Made by a program: the position numbers and the translations under genes. DNA of 64,000 nt from Hysterangium stoloniferum (taxonomy: Eukaryota; Basidiomycota; Agaricomycetes; Hysterangiales; Hysterangiaceae): contig WHVD01000012.1 of the NCBI GenBank assembly GCA_015178975.1, positions 992,001-1,056,000 of the forward strand, in the 5' to 3' direction. The notes beneath the pieces were generated by a model. It saw nothing but the letters and a program-made list of their open reading frames with translations. It had not been told where the DNA came from and made no database searches. The first letter of the stretch is position 1; the number at the start of each line of letters is the position of its first letter. Below are positions 1 to 11,705 of the stretch, one piece after another.

Positions 1-573
1 GAATCACTAAAGTTCCAACCAGCTTACATCCTTCGTAGTAGTCCGACGGTTAAATCACCCCTGGCTGCGTTCGACCAGGATCCGTCTCCCAAAGCAAAGC
101 CTTGCTAGATCCCACAGCCAACCGCTTGCATTAATTTATCCTACATATGAGCTTGAGGTGCTGGACGCCAATCACGCCAACCATGATATATGTGAAATGA
201 TGCCGAATCAGCCTGGTATTTCTTTGTATGGTGAGTAATCGTACCGTCCGAGCACCGCCATGCAAGCATCTCCGCCACCTTCGCCAGTCTGCCGTGCACC
301 GGCTTTGTCTTGTCGATGTGTCAGGGATTCATCGGAATATACAGCCTTGGTATATTTTGCTACTCCTTTGAGGACGTCACGAGAGGCGCTAGGGACGTTG
401 CACATTGGTGAAAGCGGAGAGGATGAATATTAAATGGGAGGCTGGATTACAAGTGTTAAAGGAGAGTGGTTGAGCTCGATAAAACTATATTGTGCGCGAT
501 TCTCTTTGGGGTACATGTAATTCCCAAGTAATTATTTACATCATATAGCTCGTTATCACCTCCGACGCCTTGA
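1..573. other. No supportable gene
   Basis: Short open frames on both strands have no recognisable motif and no convincing splice pattern. The base composition is mixed, unlike the AT-rich transposon relics further on, so this may be host intergenic DNA. I see no repeat shared with the rest of the window. Confidence 0.4.
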
Positions 574-843
574 CCCGGTACTTTCGGACCCGATGAACCC
601 AACACATTTGAAGAGATTGACGAAGCTCCTCTTGCTATGCTAGAGGACGTCTTTCCCAGTCCATATCCGGGCTCGCATCAATACTACTCACTCCTAGGCT
701 CCCTATCTGCGAATTACCTTAAATCGATCCACACCCCCGCCGAGTCTCCGACAACATTTATCAGCCCCGTCTGCGGCTTCGCAGAGCCCGCAATGCTTCC
801 TTTTGTTGACATTACACCGACACGAGAAGGTCACTGCACTTAG
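574..843 (+). CDS. Unrecognised exon-like open frame
   Basis: An open frame runs from a TGA at 571 to a TAG at 841-843 and encodes about 89 residues. It starts with an acidic stretch (PDEPNTFEEIDEAPL), and an internal ATG lies at 637. Its composition is richer in CG than the transposon relics, which favours old host coding sequence. I do not recognise a family, a signal peptide or a membrane segment. No flanking introns could be fixed. It could be an exon of a decayed host gene or chance openness. Confidence 0.2.
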   Translation, partial: PGTFGPDEPNTFEEIDEAPLAMLEDVFPSPYPGSHQYYSLLGSLSANYLKSIHTPAESPTTFISPVCGFAEPAMLPFVDITPTREGHCT

Positions 844-2239
844 TAAACATTGTTTCCCGACGCGTCCAAGTTCATCGGAGCTTCTGCCTTCCTTCATCCC
901 TCGGTTACCAAATAATGAAGAAGTGCTTGATTTCCCAGGTAGGGAGGGTGACAGAGGTCGACAGAGAACCTGTGGAAACACTCGCAATATAGGAAGGGCG
1001 TATCGTCGAGGTCATGGAGACAGTTCACCGCAATTTGTGAATAGAAGATCACTCTAGTAAAGAGGTAGGAGAATAGCCATTCTTTCAGATGACCTTACGT
1101 AACTCATTCATCAGAATCGTAAAATATTTACCAAGGGTACCATTCGCGGAGTGACGAAAAAAGTGGGTCATCACCCACAACCCTTACAACACAAACTTCA
1201 ACGGTGTTCAGGACTTTGACTTCGGCCGCGTTCCTTGCAATTGGGATCTTTGGTGGCTCAGCTTGACTAAGCCAGTCTTTGTCCTAACCCGAAAGCGATG
1301 TGTTCTAACCCCACCTGCAAACAGTTATGTGGACAACTTCAGGAGCCCTTTTACAGGTACAGAGGCGGCGGTTATATCAATGTATATACATCTCTGGTCC
1401 GCAATCAATGATCCCTTATTCCTTCCTTTTGATAGTGGACCTATAATGGTAACATAATTTGGACAGTGATGGTGAAGCGACAGTCAACCTTGGACCAGCT
1501 TCATCATGATTTACTGTTTAATTAGGCTAAATATGTATAAATTGTCTTATAACTCGTGCAAAGAGGACTACATCTCACTCCAGCCAGACAATGGCTGCTG
1601 TCCCGCATTACTAAAACTTATACTTTGCTGCAGTTGGTACCAATATAACCATTAAATGACGATTACACTTCCATTATGACTAAGGCGAGTTGAAAATTGA
1701 AATTTTTTATCACCTGCGTTGACACAAACGACTAACAGAAAGTATATCTGGAAAAATGTTAGCAGGCTGTAGATAGTGACATCATAATTCACAGTAAAAT
1801 CACGGTTTATGGTCAGTAAATAATATTTTAAAGAAGGTGCACTATGGTGAAAAGGATATTGCATTTGTAGTAGCTGTCATTGATTTGTTTCACAACATGT
1901 GGCAATGAAATTATATTATGCCTTTGTGTCATCCCCTTACAGAAAGTGCTGTTTGAATTTGAATGTTCGTTCATGGTAATTTCCAGCCTGTTGCTTGAAA
2001 TTGCCGCATATACTCCCTGATTTGCTCTATAATAATCATGTGGTTTGTTTCACAGTCTCTGGGACATTTTCACGTTAACTATCTGGCAAGCACCCACCAT
2101 TGGAAAATAATGTTTGAATGTAACTGTATTCATTTTGTTAAGATATTGTTCACCGTTTCCTCCATGACGTAACAGAATCCTGTTAAACTTCTAGATTAAT
2201 ACTACCTTGTCCACGCCATGAATGACATATGGATTGAGA
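844..2239. other. No supportable gene
   Basis: AT-rich single-copy sequence with only short open frames (for example 1652-1864 minus and 1263-1457 plus) that show no motif. No LTR, terminal inverted repeat (TIR) or RNA gene was found. Confidence 0.4.
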
Positions 2240-2603
2240 ATCAATATGGTGTCGGTGGCCCTCCTTGGCAGCTGTGCAGGTCATTTCTTCTTGGTATTGA
2301 AAACGTCTGGGTGTCAGCCTGGATATGTTATATCCACATTCTCAGATATACGCCAGTTCGTCGATCTAAACCTCTAGAGATTTACAGAAAGTTGGGTGTG
2401 CTGATTGTCGTCGGGGAATCGATAACATAAATAATGGGCCAACATTCTTACCAGCCCACCGTTGCCGAAGCTCTTCGCGAAATATTTCCCTCATTCCCGC
2501 AATGACCTGACCGCGTTGTTCTGAGATCGGCACGGCTGTGGGGAAATCAATGGAGGTAGTTCTTCGAGATCTTCCAGGGAAGCTCAACAGGTAGCTCGTT
2601 CAT
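2240..2603 (-). pseudogene. Truncated duplicate of the 26.7-28.6 kb host gene (5' part)
   Basis: The minus strand repeats the start of the host gene at 28637. The ATG at 2603-2601 is followed by MNELP, then the frame is broken by small deletions and a TGA. The block QVIAGMREIFREELRQRW survives in another frame, and the sequence covering the first introns and the next exon start (to about 2240) is still alignable. The rest of the gene is absent, so this is a non-functional 5' fragment. The copies differ by many substitutions and small indels, so the duplication is old. Confidence 0.6.
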
Positions 2604-3640
2604 CTCGTAGCTGCTTGAACTCGGTTTTTTCGTTGGTTTACCAGGGTTTTTCTCATAACAGGTGGGTATAAGTATTGCGCATTTATGGTACGGTGCAATA
2701 GATTAGCATTGAAACTTTGCTTGTGTGGGAATCACAGTTTTTATTCTTTCTTGGCGGCTGCAATCTCGTTACTATATCCAGGAAAATTGTGCGCTTCATG
2801 TTCAACTCTCAATACTGGTAACGACGAAAAATGCAGCCTATGCTTAGAGATACTCGTGAGTTGCCCCAATGATTTCTTCCACTTCGTCTGTCGCCAAAAG
2901 CCCACGTGACCGCTGACAATTGTTTTAAATGTGGTAACCCAAGAGTTCTCGAGCGCTAGAGTTCAGGGGAATTGCCCTTCTATTTTCGAGAAGCGACATC
3001 ACCATGGAAAATATGAATGCAGTGGATACTGAACAATGTGGCTGCTACAGTGCTTTGTATTTTTACGAATTTCAAGGGGATATATTACAATCGCGGCAAT
3101 TCTCGTAGACTCGTTATCATGGAAATTATGTAAATGCTCCATCACAATGCTTTTTTGACAACTCCAATGTCGCCACCACATGTCACATTGTTGAGTTTCA
3201 AGTTCGGAAATTTGAAATAAAACCCAAAGCTTGTCGAAGTGACAGAATTTTCCGAAAAGGTTCAAAATTTTTTCAATTTTAATTTTAATTTTTTTTGGAA
3301 ACTTTGTAGAATTTAAGATGCTAATTAGATAGATTTCTCTGGGAACTTTTTAAAGTCAACTATCTTACATTTTCGAAGCATTCTCAATGACAGAATTACT
3401 AGTGTGGCCATTGAGGCACCCCATCTGTCCTAACATTGAGTGTCTCACACGAATTCTTTAAAAATAAAATTTCCGGCGTGTCTTCGGGCATTCCGTGTAT
3501 TTTGGCCGCCTCGGCGATGTGTGTGTGTATTAGTACATAATGTCTGCATACCTTTTCAGATTTTCCTTGATGCTGGAAGTGGTCACTCACTCCCAGTACA
3601 GCACTATCAAAAATCTAAAGATATCAGAAAGATAGATTTT
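2240..3640. repeat. Segmental duplication, copy 1 (partner 28250-29770)
   Basis: Same order of blocks as 28250-29770: start of the coding region, the putative promoter (shared stretch with TATAAGTATTGCG near 2668 and 28712), a segment with TTGACAATTGTTTTAA, and a tail including AGAGTTCTCGAGCGCTAGAG (2943 and 29163) and a GGTGTCTCA-type block. Copy 1 carries one TTGACAATTGTTTTAA unit where copy 2 has three. Both copies then run into gypsy fragments. Identity is moderate by eye. Confidence 0.65.
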
Positions 3641-3670
3641 ATCTTCAACCTTGCATAGACACAACTGAAA

Positions 3671-5399
3671 ATGAATCACCACTCAATCATCATATGCAGT
3701 AATGTCGACCCACTATCAATGCTTCCACGAGCACCCAATTCAGTAAACCCAATTAGAGATGAGCTATCCACAATCGTACCAAGCTCAGGAGGTGAGGAGA
3801 AACTGTGGGAAAATAGACCAGCTGAGAAGGTGGTTTTCACTATGCTACAAGAATTAGTAGAACCAGTGAGCACAGGAAGGGAAGTCCCACAGATGGAATG
3901 GGACTTGTACAACCTCCCCAGACATGATGACATGGATGAGCTAGAGTTTGCTTAACTCCATCCCCAGCTGCTCATAGATATCAATGAGAACTACTTAAGG
4001 AATTTTGGATAGGATATCAAAAGGACCTGGCCTTCAGAAGTCATTACTTGACTTCCCCAAACATAGTAGCCACCCCTTTGCATTATTTCATTGATAAAGA
4101 AGGATTACTATACTTCTGAGATTCAGACTGGAAAAGTCGAATCTGTGTCCCAAACAACATGACTGCCATCATCCTGAAACTGATACATGATAATCCATTT
4201 GAGGGAACCCATGCTGGTGGACACAGGTTGTTCCTGCTCATGAAGGATCAATTCTTTTGGCCTAGGATGTTACAGGATCGTGGGCATATGCTCACAGCTG
4301 TGACATTTGTCAGAAAATTAAAACCAATCACTCTGCTTGACAGGGAGCACACAGACATGTTGATATACCACACAAGCTCTTTGAAGTCATTTTGATGGAT
4401 CTTATAACCAGACTACCCCCCTCCAGAAGTGACTCTCACTCTGCCATCTTCATAGCTGTGGATAAGTTGACCCATTTCACTATCTGGAAATCAACTTTTT
4501 CAAGTTTATCAGTGGAAGGATTCACATGAATCTTTGTAAATAAAGTGGCAGCCCCTTTGGATTGCCATCTCAGTTAATCTGTGACAGGGAAAAAAGGTGG
4601 TCCTGTAGATTCTGGAGAGAAGTCTGTAGAGTCTATGGATGCACCCTCACAGCCTTGTCCTCCCATCATCTGCAAACAGATGGAAAAACCCAGAACATGA
4701 ATGCAACAATTGAACAAATGTTGAGACTCTACTGCTTGTCTTTGAGGGAGAGTTGGTCCAAATGGATCATGGTAGTGAGCCACACCTACAACTCCACAGT
4801 CCATAGCTTGACAAATTTTGCACCAGCCTTCCTGCTAATGGGATATTTACCTAGGGGAATGTTGAATGTCTTTGGCAGAAATGATCCAGTAATCCCCAGG
4901 GAGCTATCTGACAGCCTGATGGTGGATCAATGGGTTCACAGAACTGGAGAACCATTGAAAGATGGTCAGGGATTCAATTGCTCGAGCCCAAGAAACCCAA
5001 GCCCATGCTTATCATAAATGATGAAGCCCCATAGAAGAAATAGCAGAAGGGGACCTTGTCCTGGTCAACCCACACTCCCTGGCCCTTGTAGAAGCCAAGG
5101 AGGAAGCTCATATAGGACCATCCAAAGTCCTGGAACAAATCAACCCCCAAGTGTTCAGACTTAGGATTCCTTCTCAATATCAGATGCATCCTGTTATCAA
5201 TTGTGATCATCTCAAGAAGTACTACACTTCTCCAGAAGAATTCGGACAGAGAGACTGATGTGAAAACCATAGATAATTGAATCATGAGGAAGAAGAATAT
5301 GAAGGTGAAGCTATTAGTGGTCACAGGAAACACTGGAACCACTTGCTCTTCTGAGTTTGATGGAAGGGGTATGGACTGGAGGAGGATTCTTGGCTAACA
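3671..5399 (+). pseudogene. Ty3/gypsy pol relic (integrase region)
   Basis: Degraded plus-strand integrase. At 4159-4400 the zinc-binding (HHCC) region reads HDNPFEGTHAGGHRL, with the CDICQK cysteines in a shifted frame. The core follows at about 4390-4920: the first Asp in MDLITRLPP, the second in LICDREKRW, and the block HHLQTDGKTQN where the family usually has QTE, so the catalytic Glu is lost. The C-terminal part runs to about 5345. The open piece at 3671-3955 probably lies between RNase H and integrase. Frameshifts and stops rule out function. It ends in a purine-rich stretch (about 5370-5390) just before an LTR. A related C-terminal fragment lies at 30120-30570 on the other strand. Confidence 0.75.
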
Positions 5400-5404
5400 G
5401 TACT

Positions 5405-6047
5405 TGTGAAGGGTATGCATATATGCATAATTGGATTGAGGAATAATAGTCAGATTATAGTACTTTATTATTTTACTTTTTATTTCCTTTATTTAATTCT
5501 TTCTATAGTTCAAGCATACCTTTATTTTGTAGTTTGAAGCTTTGTGTATACGTATGGGCGCTCTCGGCGCCAAATGACAGACATCTTTTTACCCAGCAGA
5601 CACCATCTCGTAAACGACCCAGACGTCGAATAATGAGAGGTGTCAAGGGTAAACATCTCAACTACCTACAAGGTAGCGTTTTCTTGCATACTAACAGACC
5701 TTAGACTCGAACCGCGAAGGTCGAGCTCCACTCTAAGGTCTTTGCGCTCATTGACACTATAGTCGACTTGTGCTACTATTTCTTTACTTTAGATATTCAG
5801 CCTATTGTTGAATATCTATTTACATCTAGCTACGAGTTGTACCGTAAAGGTCTACTCCTTCGTTCTCTCATTCTAGCTGTCAAGAGCAACTGTACAGTTG
5901 CTCTGGTGACGTGTAGCGTGTCTCCTTACTAGTACTGTCAGTCTAGTAATCTACGGTATTGTACTGAACGGTCAATACCTGCTACTAGTAGTTGAATAAA
6001 CGCTATACTTCGTATATTGAACGGTCAGAATCTATCGACTCTTCACA
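5405..6047 (+). repeat. Gypsy LTR (643 bp, TG...CA)
   Basis: Starts TGTGAAGGGTATGC after a purine-rich tract and ends CTCTTCACA. Its last 242 bp (5806-6047) match 8438-8679 with about six differences, all transitions. The same LTR family, more diverged, occurs at 10271 onward and at 37502-39741. The sequence right after it, GTGGTGATCCGAGCCGG, is a likely primer-binding/leader region for the gag that follows. It is flanked by GTACT (5400-5404), also seen after the second LTR at 8680-8684. It could equally be the 3' LTR of the pol relic upstream. Confidence 0.75.
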
Positions 6048-6124
6048 GTGGTGATCCGAGCCGGACCGTTCTTTTCCTATGAGGAAAGAGTTTATTATTT
6101 TACTACTAGAACCCGAACTCGTGA

Positions 6125-8443
6125 ATGACTATGGGCAAGAATCAAACACCTAGGTCTTCATCAGCTCCGAGTAGTTCCATGCCTCGTCAAAAATCAGCTA
6201 ACTTAGAACCACCCCGTAACGTCACTTTGAGGAAGTCTTCGTTGACTTTTCAAGGATCAGCTCCCCCGGAGGATCCCCCCGGATTAGTAGCTGGATCGTC
6301 AACGAACATTCCCCCCAATCTACCTGAGGAACACTCATCACCCAGACAATTGAACACCCCTGGAGCCAACGTTGAGTCTAATCGAGCACCTACACCCTTT
6401 CTCAGATTCCCTCCAAGACAGGTCATCCTTAAGCAGTTTCTCGGAGGTCATATGGTTTACGCCCAACCCATCGACTTGCAATGGGATATGTACTACACCG
6501 ATCAAATCTCTGAGGATCAGGTTACTCCCTTTGTAGAGGAGTACAATATGGATTACCTCATTCTACCAGTGACGGTAGCAGTTTGGTTAGGTCGCTATCA
6601 AGCGATCCTATCGGCGCGGGATTTATTCACGTGACCAGGGAACCTTGAGGATTTAACCCGATCGATCCCCGAATGGTCGAACGAGGTTACAACCGTTGTG
6701 GAAGGAGGAAGAAGGATTCTCAAGCGGGAGGTGTTTTCTCTATTCCTTGAAGCACTTCGTACGCATGATGATGCGTTGCAGATCCTGCATGTCCTGCTCG
6801 GTGGGGATCATGTTGTGCCTAAAGTTGACTACCAGTACATGTACATCCGTATGTTGGAGGAGTCTCTCAATGGAGTCACGCCAAATCTATCGTTTGCGTA
6901 TTTCACCTTAAGGGGTCGACTGAGGCAAAATCAAAGAAGACTTGATAAGATGGTCTTGGAGGTACTCCTCCCCTATAACGACTCGATTCAAGTCCCCGAT
7001 TCGCCCATCTCCACGACTAATTCATTTGTTCGCAACCTAAATGGGTCTCCTGATACTCGCTTCCTATGTTCACTCAACCGTCCTGTGATACTGGAGGACT
7101 TTCCGCTGGACATGAGGATGCAGGTGATAGAACGTCTTCAAGAAAAGAGGATTGAGGTCTGTGCTCCCTTTCATCAACCTCAGCCGCGTCGACTCCTGAA
7201 CACGACTGAAATCGAGAGACAAATCGCGACGGAACCCGGTCCTATGCCTTTTCAGGGAGATCATCGCTCTCGCATCGCGTTTGAGGGAGTTTCCAACAGC
7301 CCTAACTTCGGGAATGAGGTGACCGCTACCAGAAACTGATTGGTCACCAGCAAAGGTCGACCGTCCTTTTCTACAGCATTCACCGAGGGTATAGCCAGCC
7401 CTGTCGCTGGTCGAGGATTGCTGAACTCAGACGATCCCCGCCATTCTCTGCCGATCACTTCGAATCCCTTCTTGACATCAGGAGGACCCCCTAGTGATTC
7501 ATCTGGGAGTTCAAATACCTCTGACCGAGGAGGGAACTCGGGACGTGGGGAGCGCCACAATGGAGGGCCTAATACCCCTTTTCGAACTCCGATGCAGTCT
7601 CAGGTTAGCGTGCTTATTGATGACTTACCTAAGGACAAGAAGATCACTCTTAACACCAACGACATCAAGATCAAATGGTCTGACCTCCCTGAATATGACG
7701 GAGCCCAATCCAAGGCCTTGGATTATATCATGGACATCATGAGTCTCGCGGAAGTATCAGACTCCCTGAGTGCGCTGCTAGGAGTTGCTCTGCCAAGACG
7801 ACTCACGGGGAACGCTAAGGTCTGGTGGAGTACCCTAGACCGTGAGCATCGTACTGAATTCAGTCGATCTCATGGGTCGTTTCTTTGGGGTATTGTGGAA
7901 GGATTGCTCAGAACTCGCTGGCGTGAATCCTTGGCCTTAGAATGGGAAGCCATGAAGTTTCGACAGGCCGGTCACGATCGTGAGGCACCCGTCCACTACA
8001 TCCAGCGGAGAGTTAAGCTCTATCGATTCCTATATGGGTTCCATCAAGACAGAGGGGATGAAACTCGCAGACTCATTCTCATGCTCCCTACGGAATGGCT
8101 CTACCTACTTCAAGGACAACCCATTGACGACATCATGAGTCTGCAGACTTATGCTAATAACCTGCAAGAGGCCCTGATTAACGCTTGGGTCCAAATGCAC
8201 CGGGAACGTTATAGGTTTCAGAAACCACGTGTAATGTTATCAGAGGGTCAGGAATTAGATTTTAGGGCCATGGACGACTCCTCTTCACCTAACCAGGTTT
8301 TCATTAGTGAGACTAACGAGAGAGGTTCGACGAGAAGGATCGTCCCTGACGTCGCTAATCCAACACAGGGAAAGCGTCACGGAAAAATGTTCTTCGAGAA
8401 GAGTAACAAGAAGAGCTCGGTCAAACCCACCAAGGAATGTTGA
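6125..8443 (+). pseudogene. gag: Ty3/gypsy Gag, two in-frame TGA stops, pol deleted
   Basis: One reading frame runs from ATG 6125 to TGA 8443 (about 772 codons), broken only by TGA at 6632 and TGA at 7337. The first lies in ACG TGA CCA and looks like CGA changed to TGA. The N-terminal part is rich in Ser and Pro. Residues roughly 480-700 form a retrotransposon Gag core: LPEYDGAQSKALDYIMDIM, then GNAKVWWSTLD and an Arg-rich segment with HYIQRRVKLYRFLYGF. No zinc knuckle follows, because the frame runs straight into the interior of an LTR at 8438. Gag would form the virus-like particle. The clean composition and two simple stops suggest a younger age than the neighbouring relics. Confidence 0.8.
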
Positions 8444-8679
8444 ATATCTATTTACGTCTAGCTACGAGTTGTACCGTAAAGGTCTACTCCTTCGTTCTCT
8501 CATTCTAGCCGTCAAGAGCAACTGTACAGTTGCTCTGGTGACGCGTAGCATGTCTCCTTACTAGTACTGTCAGTCTAGTAATCTACGGTATTGTACTGAA
8601 CGGTCAATACCTGCTACTAGTAGTTGAATAAACGCTATACTTCATATATTGAACGGTCAAAATCTATCGACTCTTCACA
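8438..8679 (+). repeat. LTR 3' portion, copy of 5806-6047
   Basis: Begins inside the LTR at TGTTGAATATCTATTTAC, which is also the end of the gag frame, and runs to the LTR end CTCTTCACA. The 5' 400 bp of this LTR and the whole of pol are missing, so a deletion joined gag to mid-LTR. It is followed by GTACTGATCTTTGAA, which resembles the GTGGTGATCCGAGCC leader after the first LTR. It may therefore also serve as the 5' LTR of the next relic. Confidence 0.8.
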
Positions 8680-8739
8680 GTACTGATCTTTGAAACATCC
8701 CAGTTCTACTTAGACCTTACAAGGTACTATACCAGATCT

Positions 8740-10270
8740 AGCCACTTATATGTGGCCCTTCCAATGACTAACCCCCCCACCCTTTTCTTCTCAACCATCT
8801 TAACTAAATGTCAATTCTCCCTCACTTTCTTTTCTTAAATCTTCAAAGACATCATTTCCTAATCATTTTATTACTATCCTAAGCTTCACCACCTTTCAAG
8901 CTTAACCCTGATCTCTTCATGCTGGTGCCTGAGTGGAGTCCAAATTCAATAAATACGAGAAATGTAAATTCACTAAAGTTTTCACCTCTCTCTCTCTCAA
9001 CCACTACCTACCTCTCTTAACATCTTTATTCAACCACTGAGCTGTAGCACTATGTCTTGAGATTTCCCTATCAAAACCAAGCTCCCTAACTTCAAAAAGT
9101 CTCTCGACCTAAAACTGTTAACCCTCCAACTGGTAATGTCTCTAATGCTTGGGCATCATCCCATACTGAGAAAGTCAAGTATGCTCAGAGACAACAAGGG
9201 ACTCCCTTTGGGAACCTGTGGCCATCATTGCCCAATCCTTGGGGAAGCACCAAACAAGAGTGGAACACTCCTTCTGAACTACCCTCCACCTTACCCACAC
9301 CTGAGGAACTAGCCCTAAAGTGTCATCAAATTGATAAGTTCATTGAAAAGGCAGAGAGGAGATGTCAGAAGATCAAAAAGAGCAAGAAGGAAAAAGGGAA
9401 ATAGAGAGTCATTGAGCATGAGGTTCAAGCCACAGGGACCCCACCACAAGGCATCTTAACAGATGATCAAGTTGGTGGACCACCCCTTCCAACAGAGTTG
9501 TCTTCCTTTAGGAGAGTCAACCTCACCAACCCTGCACCTTCAATGAATCGAGTCCGAATTGTGACCAACTACCCCTTTGCCCAGTTCACCATAGGATATG
9601 TCCACCAGCACTATAAGGAACATTGCTTCAGGGCAATGTATGGGCCTGCAAGGGATTGGCCTTACTGGAGAGCCTGATGATGGAATTCTACTTGCTCATC
9701 AAAGATGTTGTGGAATGTGAGTGACTGGTCAAGGCTATATCAGGGATGAAACTCTTGTTGTTCAGGCAACTATCCATGACCTTGTCTCACATTCCCCCAA
9801 AGGACTTGATGCTGACTTCCATCAGTGATCTGGTGGAAATGCTAGAGTCACTACTCCTTATGATGGGGGCACAGGAATCCTCAGAGGAAGGAGTCACCAT
9901 TAGTGATCCACCAACATCCAATGACATTGCACGACCCTCCTCTTCTTCCACAACAACCCATTGACTGAATCCTCCACCTTCCCTTCTCACACAGATCACT
10001 CTCAACCTTCCCCACATATATTCAGCCCATCATCCAAGCATGGCAAAGGCATGTAGTCACTGGGTGTCAGCCATACATGAGCCAGACGACTTACCCCAGC
10101 ATCTGTGTAATTCCAAACTTGCTGAAATAATGGGAGTGGTTCGAAATAAATGGGAAGAATGGGGGCAAGTGATCCTACTACTAGGAGGTTCATCTCAGGA
10201 GGCTTGGAGTGGAGTCCCCAATCTGCTTCAAGAGTTTGCATAACAGAGTCCTTCAAACTGGGGGGAACAG
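8740..10270 (+). pseudogene. Internal relic of a second gypsy element, pol deleted
   Basis: A leader-like AT-rich stretch (8740-9050) precedes a degraded frame (about 9180-9680) with a Lys/Glu-rich segment, KFIEKAERRCQKIKKSKKEK, and a later block NRVRIVTNYPFAQFTIGYVH. Open pieces at 9746-9964 and 10040-10243 follow, then a purine-rich tract ACTGGGGGGAACAG immediately before an LTR. No protease, RT or integrase motifs are present. Assignment to gag rests on position between two LTRs, not on a domain I recognise. Confidence 0.4.
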
Positions 10271-10639
10271 TATGAGGGATAGGGCTAAGTTTCTAAGAGC
10301 TCATATCACTAATATAATTCCCGATTTGATTATATTGTTTCTGCACTTTATTTCCTTTTATTCTTCCAAGATATTCATGAATATCTCCTCCTAATAGTTC
10401 AAAGGTCTGTGTATGCCTGTGGGCACATGGATGCTCATGGACACATAGATGCATGTATACTAGTAGATGTCCTAAGCATCAGATCAGACACTTACCCAGA
10501 AACCATGACTTGCTAGACATCCTTTGAAGTGTCCACTGGAAGTTGTGATTAGGGTATTGCATCAGCCATCTCAAATGACCATACTCAAACTTAAATGTCT
10601 TACTCTCTGCTCTGTACTTTTACAGTCAAAGTGTAGAGC

Positions 10640-10763
10640 TCATTGCTCAAACTTGCTCATTGCTCAAACTTGCTCATTGCTCAAACTTGCTCATTGCTCA
10701 AACTTGCTCATTGCTCAAACTTGCTCATTGCTCAAACTTGCTCATTGCTCAAACTTGCTCATT
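10640..10763. repeat. 17-bp minisatellite, seven uninterrupted units plus one beyond the LTR
   Basis: Unit TCATTGCTCAAACTTGC, tandem and essentially perfect, at 10640, 10657, 10674, 10691, 10708, 10725 and 10742. An eighth unit lies at 11578-11594 on the far side of the inserted LTR, showing that the array predates the insertion. There are no spacers, so it is not a CRISPR array. The period is not a multiple of three and each frame translates to the same 17-residue cycle, so the open frames here are artefacts. Confidence 0.95.
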
Positions 10764-11577
10764 TGTTAGGATACGTACAGGGCGGGTCTCCAGAGAAACC
10801 CACGGGATATCCGGTAGGACTTGGCTTCAGCTTATAGGCTGCACCCTCACTAGATCGTGTTGTCCAATTTCAGACAGATGGACAGGAATCCTGGGGAGTC
10901 CGGGCAGGGGTCATGGGTCGAGGGGTTGTGGGTTGGAGGTCGTGGGGCATGAGTCGAGATTGGTGAGAGAGATAGATGTGCTGGAGCCCGTGGGCTCCGA
11001 CTAGTGTGAGCAGTGTGAATCAAGTAGGGTTTAGAGTGGAAAATGTATTAGATTACTGGGGGGAATCTAAGCCGATTTTCTGACTGGATTGTATGTACAA
11101 CATCTGCCAGTTTAAATAGACTGTGGAGTAAATGTCATACCAAATCCAGTAATAATGAAATGGAACGAGCAGAACATGAAACTGGAATAGTAAACACCAA
11201 ATTGGTGTTAGGAACGGGACGGAATGGAGCGGAGTCCGAATAGGGACAAATCATAAACCACAACAGGAAATGGAGTGGGAGCGGAGTCCGAATCGTGACA
11301 GGTCATTTGACTAAAATGGGAATGGGGCTCGGTTAGAGGGATGATGGGTATTCTGAGCAGGGTCCGGTGACTGACGCGTGGGATGAGGTCAGATATAGAC
11401 AGAGACGGAGTCCGGTGGGTTTTCCAGTGACTGAAACACAACATAACGAAGACAAACATAGACAAGTCTGACATACAGAGTCCGGTGGGAATTCCGGTGA
11501 ACTGACAATGGGTGCGTATAGGGCACGGGTGTGTATAAGCTAGTGCCTGGAGTCCGGCGGGATTTCCGGTCGTAACA
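10764..11577 (-). repeat. Solo LTR (814 bp) with 5-bp TSD
   Basis: Plus-strand ends are TGTTAGGATACG and GGTCGTAACA. The TSD TCATT is at 10759-10763 and 11578-11582. The sense strand is minus, judged by the conserved U5 motif (10817-10850 in reverse: CAGC-N6-GCTG then AAGCCAAGTCC) and the TGTACATACAATCCAGTC block. Sister copies lie at 43615-44458, 51150-51972 and 54081-54907. A solo LTR means the internal region was removed by LTR-LTR recombination. Confidence 0.9.
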
Positions 11578-11705
11578 TCATTGCTCAAACTTGCTCATCA
11601 ACTACTGCACTCATCACTCATGCTACGTCTTCTGGAAAACAGTCTTTTGCCTGTATTTTACTTTATCTAGTCTATTTGACTGTGAATTGGACCATCAGGC
11701 TGATT

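Larger units (their letters stand above)
10271..11705 (+). repeat. Gypsy LTR, interrupted by a minisatellite and a solo LTR
   Basis: Starts near TATGAGGGATAGGGC after a purine tract and aligns by eye with the 5405 and 37502 LTRs (GTGTATGCCTGTGGGCAC against GTGTATACGTATGGGCGC). It runs to a 17-bp repeat array at 10640, is cut by the solo LTR 10764-11577, and continues at 11595-11705 (ACTCATGCTACGTCTTC...GTGAATTGGACC). The distal end is lost in the LTR at 11706. Boundaries are approximate. Confidence 0.5.

Noticed and set aside
4974..5342. Minus-strand frame of 122 codons rich in Phe/Leu
   Set aside because: It is the shadow of the gypsy integrase C-terminal region on the plus strand.
10640..10763. 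CRISPR-like repeat array
   Set aside because: Units are contiguous with no spacers and the genome is fungal.
10524..11004. Overlapping plus-strand frames with LAHCSNLLIAQTCSL repeats
   Set aside because: Artefact of the 17-bp tandem repeat read in three frames.
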